This document shows positions 1 through 5,896 of a stretch of 6,230 nucleotides of DNA, piece by piece. The translations under genes were made by a program, and so were the position numbers. The DNA comes from Bacillota bacterium (GTDB lineage Bacteria > Bacillota > Clostridia > Oscillospirales > QAMX01): assembly GCA_029778935.1 (NCBI GenBank), contig JAKPBM010000116.1, forward strand, positions 1 to 6,230. Reading direction: 5' to 3'. The notes below the pieces were generated by a model. It ran no database searches and was not told the origin of the DNA. It worked only from the letters and a program-made list of their open reading frames with translations. The first letter of the stretch is position 1. Every line of letters starts with the position of its first letter.

Positions 1-52
1 TCGCCCGTTTCGGGCCGTTTTCAAGCTGTTTTCGGGGTTTCGCCATCTATTG
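1..52. other. Non-coding sequence downstream of the PHP gene
   Basis: No gene is seen here. A small hairpin (GCCCG-TTT-CGGGC, 3-15) lies at the very edge. It could be the terminator of the gal unit, but any T tract on the minus strand would be outside the window. Short T tracts recur roughly every 10 bases (8-10, 18-21, 29-32, 38-40). Confidence 0.4.
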
Positions 53-71
53 GTAAAGCGCAAGGCTTTAC
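53..71 (-). repeat. Stop-codon stem-loop, copy 2 (PHP gene end)
   Basis: GTAAAG, a 7-nt spacer and CTTTAC, again 19 nt long, with an extra C-G pair inside that makes a 7-bp stem and 5-nt loop. The TAA stop of the PHP gene occupies bases 2-4 of the first arm, exactly as in the galT copy. No T tract follows on the minus strand, so it is a poor intrinsic terminator for the operon. Confidence 0.6.
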
Positions 72-2098
72 TTCTTTTCCACCCAGATGGGGTTCGTCCA
101 TGCCACCGTGTTGTCAAACCCGATGACCTTGGCCATGACCAGTTCGCTCTTGTCTGGCTCGTAGGCGCCTTTGGTGACGGGCACGCCCTGGCTGCGGATG
201 GCCCAGCCGTCCACTGTCAGGGGCATAAAGAACTCGATGGCTTTCGCCGGCTCGCAGGTCAGGCGCACAACGCCCTGTTCGTCCACCCAGAAGTCGTGGA
301 TGACAGGGCCGGTGGAGGAATAGAAGCGGCCCTTGGCCAGAGCGTCGGCGATGGCTTCCTTTGAAAATTCGGGAGCGGACACGACGACCCAGCCGCCGCA
401 GGCGGAATGGACGCCGTGGGTGTCGTCGGTGGCCGTGTTCCACAGCCACATGTTGTTGCGCAGGCAGTAATAGTAGAAGTGCTCGGAAAAGCCGTTGGCG
501 CAGGCAAGTTCGGCGCCGTTGTTATAGATTTCCATGGCGAACAGGCCCGAAAAGCCGTAAACGTCCCGCTCGTAGTTCACCGACCACTGGGGATGGTTGA
601 GCATAACCAGGTTGCCGTGCTTTTGCAAAAAGTCGATGATCTCCTGCACCTTTTCACGAAGCGACGACGTGGTCGCCCACTCGGGCGTCCAGCGCTGCCG
701 CTGCCATACATAGCCGTCGGGCAGGGCGGCGTCGGTTTGGTAATCCGCTAAAATGCCGTTAAGGTGATAGGTGCGCTGCCGTGTGCTTTCGTCCACGTCA
801 TGGGCAAACGAGCCGCACCAGATGTCCAGCTCAATGCCGGGCAGCACAAGGAAATCCTCCCGGTCGTAGGCGGTGGTGTTGGTGTAGACGCAGTGGTCGG
901 TTATGGAAACAAAGTCGTACCCGTTTTCCCGGTAGTGTTGGCACAGCTCCTCCGGGGATAGTTTGCCGTCGGAGCGGGTTGTATGGGCGTGGAGGCAGCC
1001 CTTGTAGTGCCTGCCGTTACGCAGAGGCGTTTTCTGGGCAAAGTACGGCCGCCCGACAGTGGGAATCACCTGCCCGGCCAGCGGTATTGTCTCCCTTTCC
1101 GGGTTCAGGTGCTGTACAAATTCGGTTGCCGGCCGGTTTGGCAACAGCTCGTCTATGTAGATGGGGTTGCTCCAAGCGATTTTGCCGTCGCTGGTGATGC
1201 ATTCGACGCGGACGAACTTGGCCGACGGAGAGAAGGCCCATTCCGCTTCGGTTAAGCTGTCCTTCTGATCGGGCGAGAGGAACATTTTGCCCCGGTCTTC
1301 GTATTGGATAAACCGGATCCGCTCGCAGGGCGAGCAGGATATGTGAATGGTGCCGTTTTCCACGTACAGGTCGTGAATCAGCGGACCGGTGGTGGAATAG
1401 AAACTGCCTTCTTTGATGGCTTTGGCAATGGAGGGGATGGTCAGCTCGTCGGCGGAAACCATGATCCAGCCGCCGTAGTAATCCACGCCCAAGTGGCCGT
1501 CGTCCACCGCCACGCCCCAGATTTTCTTGCCGGCCCTGAGAAACGCATCCCACTGGTGCTCGCTCCGGCCGATGCCTTCGGAAAAGTGGGAGGTGTTGTT
1601 GTGGACTTCCAGCGCGGTAAGCCCCGTTAAGGGCAGCGCCGAGTCTTCGTACTGCCGGCTGCTGTTGGGATGGGAAAGAATCACCAGGTTGCCCGTGGCG
1701 TTGCCCCAGTCAATGAGCCGCTGCACCCGCTCCAGCAGGGTGCCCTCTTCCGTTTCGGGCACGTACCTTGCGTCGTGGGGCAGGCGGTTTGGGCACTCGG
1801 GATCGGCCAGGACAAACAGGATGTGGTAGGTCCGCGTGGGGTCCGCCGGCGTGCGCTCGGACTCTTTCGAGTTCACGTTGAACTCGGCGGCGGGAATCAC
1901 CAGAAACTCCGGGTCCGAAAGCTGTGGAAAGTCGCCGTAAATCCGGTGGTCGCTGATGGCTACGAAGTCGTAGTTGGCGCGCTTGTACATGAGCGCCAGG
2001 TTGGCCGGGTCCACATGGCCGTCCGAGCGGTTGCTGTGGGTGTGCAGGTTGCCGCGCAGCCAGCGTTTACCCGTAAACGGGCGGTAAATACCCTCCAT
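68..2098 (-). CDS. Tandem PHP-domain protein, CehA/McbA-type metallohydrolase (two units)
   Basis: Predicted cytoplasmic metal-dependent hydrolase with two complete PHP units in one chain; no signal peptide or membrane segment is seen. Numbering is from the ATG at 2098 (676 aa). Unit 1 (about 1-320) has H19xH21, D26 (SDG), D50-H51 (SDH), E72, H92, H143 (LSHPN) and D199-D200-x-H202. Unit 2 (about 352-676) repeats them as H370xH372, D377, D401-H402, E423, H445, H502 (LNHPQ) and D558-D559-x-H561, offset by 351-359 residues. Each unit then has the FYS(T/S)TGP motif and a beta-rich tail ending in AW(S/T)NPI. All expected metal ligands are present in both, so both could be active. PHP enzymes hydrolyse phosphoesters, and CehA/McbA members also hydrolyse carbamate esters; the substrate here cannot be read from sequence. 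The gene is last in the galE-galT unit. The ATG at 2098 is preferred because GGAGGG lies 6 nt before it; the in-frame ATG at 2104 directly abuts that site and would add two residues. Confidence 0.93.
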   Translation of the reverse strand: MEGIYRPFTGKRWLRGNLHTHSNRSDGHVDPANLALMYKRANYDFVAISDHRIYGDFPQLSDPEFLVIPAAEFNVNSKESERTPADPTRTYHILFVLADPECPNRLPHDARYVPETEEGTLLERVQRLIDWGNATGNLVILSHPNSSRQYEDSALPLTGLTALEVHNNTSHFSEGIGRSEHQWDAFLRAGKKIWGVAVDDGHLGVDYYGGWIMVSADELTIPSIAKAIKEGSFYSTTGPLIHDLYVENGTIHISCSPCERIRFIQYEDRGKMFLSPDQKDSLTEAEWAFSPSAKFVRVECITSDGKIAWSNPIYIDELLPNRPATEFVQHLNPERETIPLAGQVIPTVGRPYFAQKTPLRNGRHYKGCLHAHTTRSDGKLSPEELCQHYRENGYDFVSITDHCVYTNTTAYDREDFLVLPGIELDIWCGSFAHDVDESTRQRTYHLNGILADYQTDAALPDGYVWQRQRWTPEWATTSSLREKVQEIIDFLQKHGNLVMLNHPQWSVNYERDVYGFSGLFAMEIYNNGAELACANGFSEHFYYYCLRNNMWLWNTATDDTHGVHSACGGWVVVSAPEFSKEAIADALAKGRFYSSTGPVIHDFWVDEQGVVRLTCEPAKAIEFFMPLTVDGWAIRSQGVPVTKGAYEPDKSELVMAKVIGFDNTVAWTNPIWVEKK

Positions 2099-2104
2099 CG
2101 TCAT

Positions 2105-2110
2105 CCCTCC
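2105..2110 (-). promoter_or_regulatory. Ribosome binding site GGAGGG deciding the PHP gene start
   Basis: On the minus strand GGAGGG ends immediately before the ATG at 2104 and 6 nt before the ATG at 2098. A gap of zero is not usable and a gap of about 6-7 nt is ideal, which favours the ATG at 2098. An out-of-frame ATG at 2112 overlaps this site. Confidence 0.75.
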
Positions 2111-2124
2111 ATTGCTTTCTTCGT

Positions 2125-2143
2125 GTAAAGGAAATGTCTTTAC
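2125..2143 (-). repeat. Stop-codon stem-loop, copy 1 (galT end)
   Basis: GTAAAG, a 7-nt spacer and CTTTAC form a perfect 6-bp inverted repeat. On the minus strand the galT stop TAA occupies bases 2-4 of the first arm. There is no T tract after it, and the ribosome binding site of the PHP gene follows after 14 nt. The same element, in the same register, lies at 53-71. Confidence 0.6.
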
Positions 2144-3684
2144 AAACCTAACGCGTATTTCACAAACTTGACAAAGGCGTTTTTGCCTTCCTCCGTGCGC
2201 TTGAACACGCCGGCATCCTCCAGGCAGCCGGCAAACACGCGGCCTACTTCGCGTTTTAAGACCTCTTCCGCCTCGGCCCTGCTGGCGGGCTTTTCCTTCG
2301 CCGCGATTTCGTCAAACCAGGGCTTATGGGGCAGCAAATCGGGGTCTTCGGCAAAGCAGTCCGTATGGCCAGCCAACGTATCGGCCATGGCGGAGATGGC
2401 GTTTTTGAGCCGTGCCGGCAGCACCGCCAGGCCCATGACCTCAATCAGGCCGATGTTTTCCTTTTTGATGTGGTGCTTCTCCCCGTGGGGGTGGAACAGG
2501 CCCAGGGGGTGTTCCTCCGTGGTGCGGTTGTTGCGCAGCACCAAATCCAGCTCATACGCTTCGCCGCGCCGCCGGGCAATGGGCGTGATGGTGTTATGCG
2601 GCGTGTCGCCGGTAAAGGCCAGGATGTCGGCCGATTCGTCGGAATAGGATTTCCACGCAAGCAGAATCTGCTCGGCCAGATCCAAAATGGCTTTTCTGTC
2701 CGTGCCCGAAAGGCGGATGACCGACATGGGCCACTTGACAATACCGCAGGAAACGCCGCTGTTGGGCACGTCGAAAGCCTGCTCCACAGGCGCTTCCGCC
2801 ATGGGGAAGCGGAACCGGCCGCCCTGGAAGTGGTCGTGGGTCAGAATGGACCCGCCCACAATGGGCAGATCGGCGTTGGAGCCGATGAAATAGTGGGGGA
2901 AAATCTGTGTAAAGTCCAAAAGCTTTTCAAAGGTCGCCCGGTGGATGACCATGGGCGTGTGCTTTTTATTGAGCGCGATGCAGTGCTCGTTGTAGTAGAC
3001 GTAGGGCGAATACTGCCAATACCACTCTTCCCCGCCTAAGGTAATGGGCAGAATCCGGTGGTTGCCGCGGGCGGCGTGAGACACAGTCCCCGCATAGCCT
3101 TCGTTTTCGGGGCAGATGGCGCAGGCGGGGTAAGAGCTCTGCTTTTGCTTTTTCGCGTTGGCGATGGCCACCGGGTCCTTTTCCGGCTTGGACAGGTTGA
3201 TGGTGATATACAGCCGGCCGAAGGGGCTGTCGTACTCCCACTTCATGTCCTTTCGGATGCGGTCGGTGCGGATATAGTTGGTCGCCTGGGAAAAGCGGTA
3301 GTACCAGTCGGTGGCTTTTTCGGGTGATTCATCGTACAGTTTGCGGAATTTCCCGATGACCACCGAGGGCGGCGGAGTCAAAACCGCCATCAGCTCGGTG
3401 TCAAGCAAATCCCTGTACACGGGGGTGTTGCTCTCCAGCCTGCCGTTTTTGTAGGCTTTTTCCAGCAAGGCGTCTAAAATCGGCTGGGGCGAAACAAGTT
3501 CACCCTGCGGGACGCCCTGGGACGGGGTCGCTTCCGGGAAAGAATCGCCGGGAACGTACTCCGACTCTCCCAAAACGGCAAGCAGCCGGTTGATGGCGTA
3601 TATTTTGTCTTCCGGGGCGATCAGCCCTTCGGAAATGGCATATGCGACAAGTGCGTCGATAGAACGGCTGGTCTCCTTCATCAT
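2140..3684 (-). CDS. galT: UDP-glucose--hexose-1-phosphate uridylyltransferase, class II GalT
   Basis: Transfers UMP between UDP-glucose and galactose-1-phosphate, giving glucose-1-phosphate and UDP-galactose in the cytoplasmic Leloir pathway. The 514-residue length fits the class II (Gram-positive) family, about 490-510 aa, and not the roughly 350-residue E. coli type. Visible landmarks are a C188-A-I-C191-PEN motif (likely metal site), THDHFQGG at 282-289 carrying the H283-x-H285 pair that probably corresponds to the catalytic histidine motif of class I, and HPHGEKHHIKKENIG at 398-412 followed by LIEVMGLAVLPARL, a strong class II signature. It starts 15 nt after the galE stop, so the two are surely co-transcribed. 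Two consecutive ATGs (3684 and 3681) follow AAGGAG at spacings of 4 and 7 nt; either could be used, changing the protein by one residue. No truncation or frameshift is seen. The stop codon lies inside a short hairpin (2125-2143). Confidence 0.97.
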   Translation of the reverse strand: MMKETSRSIDALVAYAISEGLIAPEDKIYAINRLLAVLGESEYVPGDSFPEATPSQGVPQGELVSPQPILDALLEKAYKNGRLESNTPVYRDLLDTELMAVLTPPPSVVIGKFRKLYDESPEKATDWYYRFSQATNYIRTDRIRKDMKWEYDSPFGRLYITINLSKPEKDPVAIANAKKQKQSSYPACAICPENEGYAGTVSHAARGNHRILPITLGGEEWYWQYSPYVYYNEHCIALNKKHTPMVIHRATFEKLLDFTQIFPHYFIGSNADLPIVGGSILTHDHFQGGRFRFPMAEAPVEQAFDVPNSGVSCGIVKWPMSVIRLSGTDRKAILDLAEQILLAWKSYSDESADILAFTGDTPHNTITPIARRRGEAYELDLVLRNNRTTEEHPLGLFHPHGEKHHIKKENIGLIEVMGLAVLPARLKNAISAMADTLAGHTDCFAEDPDLLPHKPWFDEIAAKEKPASRAEAEEVLKREVGRVFAGCLEDAGVFKRTEEGKNAFVKFVKYALGL

Positions 3685-3688
3685 TCTA

Positions 3689-3694
3689 CTCCTT
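3689..3694 (-). promoter_or_regulatory. Ribosome binding site AAGGAG of galT
   Basis: AAGGAG lies within the 15-nt galE-galT gap, 4 nt before the first and 7 nt before the second of two consecutive ATG codons. The spacing slightly favours the second. Its closeness to the galE stop allows translational coupling. Confidence 0.75.
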
Positions 3695-3699
3695 GGACA

Positions 3700-4680
3700 T
3701 TAAAACCCGTCGGGGTGGTTCTGATGCCAACGCCAGGCGTCGGCGATGATTTCCTCCACGGACGTGCGCACCGGCTGCCAGCCGAGCATCCTGCCTGCCT
3801 TTTCCGACGACGCCACAAGCCGCGCCGGGTCGCCCGGGCGGCGGGGCGCGATGATGGCGGGGATGCTGTGCCCGGTCACGCGGCGGGCGGCTTCGATCAT
3901 CTCCAGCACGGAAAAGCCCTGGCCGTTGCCGAGGTTGAAGACTTCGCTCTCCCCGCCGGCCATGAGCCGCCGCAAAGCCAGCACATGGGCCGCGGCCAGG
4001 TCGCAGACATGGATATAGTCTCGAATGCAGGTGCCGTCGGGCGTCGGGTAGTCGTTGCCGAACACGGAGATGGCTTCCCGCTTGCCCAGGGGGATTTGCA
4101 GGATAATGGGGATCAGGTGGGTTTCCGGCCGGTGGTCTTCGCCGATGTTTCCTTCCGGGTCCGCCCCCGCCACATTAAAATAGCGCAAGGCGGTATAGCG
4201 GATGCCGTACGCCTTATCGCACCATTTCAGCATCTTCTCCATGGTCAGCTTGGTTTCGCCGTAGGGGTTGGTCGGCTGCGTCGGGCAGTCTTCGGTAATC
4301 ACATCCACGTTGGCCTCGCCGTAGACGGCGGCGGTGGACGAAAAGACGATTTTGTCCACGCCCGCGTCGTTCATGGCCGACAGAAGTACTTGCGTGCCGT
4401 AGACGTTGTTGTCAAAATACCCCAAGGGGTCGGTCATGCTCACGCCTACCAGAGAGTTCGCCGCAAAGTGGATGACCGCCTCAATGGGGCAGGTCGAAAA
4501 CACCTGGTTTAAAAACTTTGCGTCGCGGATGTCCCCTTTGAAAAATTTCGCCCGGGGATCCACGGCCGTTTCGTGCCCGGTCTGCAGATTGTCGACCACG
4601 GCCACATCGAACCCCTGCCGAAGCAGTTCCCGCACGCAATGGCTGCCGATATACCCGGCGCCGCCCGTTACCAAAATCAT
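3700..4680 (-). CDS. galE: UDP-glucose 4-epimerase GalE
   Basis: Interconverts UDP-glucose and UDP-galactose using tightly bound NAD, supplying UDP-galactose to cell-surface glycans and closing the Leloir cycle. It is a complete extended short-chain dehydrogenase/reductase of 326 aa, slightly short of the usual 330-340. The NAD-binding TGGAGYIGSH motif is at residues 5-14. The active-site triad is T116 (in SSTAAVYG; Thr replaces the E. coli Ser, as in Bacillus), Y140 and K144 (PYGETK). RYFNVAGADP is at 166-175 and RRPGDPARLVA at 280-290. By alignment from memory, L288 sits where E. coli has the bulky gate residue Tyr299, so N-acetylated UDP-sugars may also be accepted (inference). The ATG is preceded by AAAGGAG with an 8-nt spacer. 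galT follows after 15 nt. A 78-nt gap separates it from the upstream diguanylate cyclase gene, and its promoter, if it has one of its own, should be in or near that gap. Confidence 0.97.
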   Translation of the reverse strand: MILVTGGAGYIGSHCVRELLRQGFDVAVVDNLQTGHETAVDPRAKFFKGDIRDAKFLNQVFSTCPIEAVIHFAANSLVGVSMTDPLGYFDNNVYGTQVLLSAMNDAGVDKIVFSSTAAVYGEANVDVITEDCPTQPTNPYGETKLTMEKMLKWCDKAYGIRYTALRYFNVAGADPEGNIGEDHRPETHLIPIILQIPLGKREAISVFGNDYPTPDGTCIRDYIHVCDLAAAHVLALRRLMAGGESEVFNLGNGQGFSVLEMIEAARRVTGHSIPAIIAPRRPGDPARLVASSEKAGRMLGWQPVRTSVEEIIADAWRWHQNHPDGF

Positions 4681-4688
4681 ATGTTCAA

Positions 4689-4695
4689 CTCCTTT
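4689..4695 (-). promoter_or_regulatory. Ribosome binding site AAAGGAG of galE
   Basis: AAAGGAG precedes the galE ATG by 8 nt. A second, weaker AAAGGA lies about 10 nt further upstream and is too far from the ATG to serve it. Confidence 0.8.
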
Positions 4696-4727
4696 GATAT
4701 CCTTTGTACATTAACCAGTGTATGACC

Positions 4728-4745
4728 GGGCAACCTTCGTTGCCC
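4728..4745 (-). promoter_or_regulatory. GC-rich hairpin or palindrome upstream of galE
   Basis: GGGCAAC and GTTGCCC form a perfect 7-bp stem around a 4-nt loop. Neither strand has a T run right after it, so it is not a standard terminator. It lies 32 nt before the galE ribosome binding site and just after the T-rich tail of the previous gene. It could be a second arm of that terminator, a protein-binding palindrome for the gal genes, or a stabilising 5' hairpin of the galE message. The sequence does not choose between these. Confidence 0.45.
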
Positions 4746-4749
4746 ATAA

Positions 4750-4776
4750 GAAAAAGCCTTAGTGCAAGGTTTTTTC
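4750..4776 (-). terminator. Possible intrinsic terminator at the end of the diguanylate cyclase gene
   Basis: Read on the minus strand, GAAAAA-A-CCTT pairs with AAGG-C-TTTTTC across a 5-nt loop (positions 4761-4765), with one A/C mismatch, and is followed by a T-rich stretch (CTTTTTCTTAT). The TAA stop of the diguanylate cyclase gene lies partly in the loop and partly in the stem. The GC core is weak (four base pairs, CCTT/AAGG), so termination may be leaky. The structure is nearly symmetrical and pairs slightly better on the plus strand (G-T wobble instead of A/C), but no gene there needs it. Confidence 0.45.
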
Positions 4777-5868
4777 CCTCGTAAGCGCAATCTTATTTTT
4801 ACCGCCGGTTTTGGCCTCATACATGGCCAAATCGGCCAGCCGGAACAGTTCGTGGCTGTCTTTGATGTCCGGCGAAAGCCCCGCCAGGCCGCAGCTGAAC
4901 GTAATCTGGCAGCCGTAGCGGGTCATGCACTCCTCCAGCATCTCCATCTGCATGGTTTCGCAGATTTCCTTTGCCCGTTCCGGCGGGATGCCTTCAAAGA
5001 GCAGCGTAAACTCCTCCCCGCCGTAGCGGAAGGCGATGACCCCGTCCCGTTCGTGTTTTAGAAGAATCTCCGACAGCACGAGCAGCACCTCGTCGCCGTG
5101 GGCATGGCCGAAGTTGTCGTTTAACAGCTTAAAGTCGTCCATGTCCAGCAGGGCCACCGTCAGGGGCTTTTCTTCCTTCCGGCACTTTTCCATCATGGCG
5201 GGCAGAACTCGGTCGAAAACCGTGCGGTTTAACAGCCCCGTAAACAGATCGTGCCGCAGCATCTCCTCCAAATCCACCTGGCTCTCAAAGGACGCCCGCA
5301 GGCAGGCCAGGTTGTCCCGGTTGAAGCGCATGAGAATGCGCGCCAGCATGTACGCCGACAAAAGCAGCACCATGGCCGCCCACATTTCCATCCACAGCTT
5401 CGGCCCGTGTTCCGCTATCTGCTGCACAGCAACGGCGCAGCAGGGAAGCAAAGCAAAGGAAACCAGGGATATGTTGCGCAGGATCTTCCAGTCGGAAAAG
5501 ATGGTGGACACAAAAATCGGCAGTATAAACGAGCAGAACAAAACGACGATGCCGCTGTACACCAGGATGAAAAACACGCAGAAAAACACCAGCAGCAAAA
5601 GCACCACATACCGCCGCGTCTGCATGGTGCGCCGGCGCTTTTTCAGCCAGGCGTGCACGCCGGACGTGACGCAAAGCTCCACCAGAGCCGGCATCAGTAT
5701 GTAGTTCCGCCAGAAGTAAAACCGGTCCGACTGTAAGTTGTCAAGGATCTTTCCCCAAAACCACCAAATAAGGACGAGCACAAAAAATTTCGCGACAAAG
5801 GCATAATAGCACGCCTTCACGATCTGCATGCACCATGCGTTGTGATTACTGCGGCGATGGACGACCAC
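4759..5868 (-). CDS. Membrane-anchored diguanylate cyclase (GGDEF protein)
   Basis: Predicted to condense two GTP into cyclic di-GMP at the inner face of the membrane. The 369-residue protein has an N-terminal membrane region with about six hydrophobic segments (roughly 21-39, 55-75, 87-104, 106-123, 134-150, 161-179), broken by a basic KKRRR stretch at 76-80 that is probably cytoplasmic. I do not recognise it as a named MASE sensor. A short linker leads to a GGDEF domain (about 205-365) with DLFTGLLNR at 207-215, metal-binding D242 in LLDMDDF, NDNFGHAHGDE at 250-260 and the catalytic loop RYGGEEF (GGEEF 283-287), which looks active. The inhibitory RxxD site reads R274-D-G-V277, so the key Asp is missing. 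The start is GTG: AGGAGGAG lies just upstream with good spacing, whereas the first ATG (codon 14) has no binding site. It begins 28 nt after the SEDS gene, probably in the same transcript. Confidence 0.95.
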   Translation of the reverse strand: MVVHRRSNHNAWCMQIVKACYYAFVAKFFVLVLIWWFWGKILDNLQSDRFYFWRNYILMPALVELCVTSGVHAWLKKRRRTMQTRRYVVLLLLVFFCVFFILVYSGIVVLFCSFILPIFVSTIFSDWKILRNISLVSFALLPCCAVAVQQIAEHGPKLWMEMWAAMVLLLSAYMLARILMRFNRDNLACLRASFESQVDLEEMLRHDLFTGLLNRTVFDRVLPAMMEKCRKEEKPLTVALLDMDDFKLLNDNFGHAHGDEVLLVLSEILLKHERDGVIAFRYGGEEFTLLFEGIPPERAKEICETMQMEMLEECMTRYGCQITFSCGLAGLSPDIKDSHELFRLADLAMYEAKTGGKNKIALTREKTLH

Positions 5869-5872
5869 ACAA

Positions 5873-5880
5873 CTCCTCCT
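5873..5880 (-). promoter_or_regulatory. Ribosome binding site AGGAGGAG supporting the GTG start
   Basis: AGGAGGAG lies in the 28-nt gap after the SEDS gene. From its AGGAGG core to the in-frame GTG at 5868 is 6 nt, a near-ideal spacing that establishes this non-ATG start. Confidence 0.85.
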
Positions 5881-5896
5881 AGCGTTCTCTTTCTTA

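Noticed and set aside
2065..2081. Palindrome GTTTACCCGTAAAC with an alternative CCCG-TTTA-CGGG hairpin near the PHP start
   Set aside because: It falls within codons 6-12 of a real gene and is explained by coding sequence. It could affect the mRNA 5' structure, but nothing else supports a regulatory role.
1670..2128. Plus-strand open frames opposite the PHP gene and extending into the galT-PHP gap
   Set aside because: No ribosome binding site or motif; the minus strand carries the conserved metal ligands over the same region.
2326..3039. Plus-strand open frame of 237 codons opposite galT
   Set aside because: Antisense shadow of a clearly coding gene, with low-complexity composition and no family motif.
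3715..4512. Long plus-strand open frame of 265 codons opposite galE
   Set aside because: It lies wholly inside galE, has no recognisable motif, and is what the codon bias of a GC-rich gene produces on the opposite strand.
4757..4776. Plus-strand terminator (CCTT-AGTGC-AAGG followed by six T)
   Set aside because: No plus-strand gene ends here. The symmetry is the mirror of the minus-strand structure at the diguanylate cyclase stop codon.
5036..5704. Plus-strand open frame of 222 codons opposite the diguanylate cyclase
   Set aside because: Its Ser/Arg-rich composition is typical of an antisense reading, and the minus strand encodes clear GGDEF motifs across the same bases.
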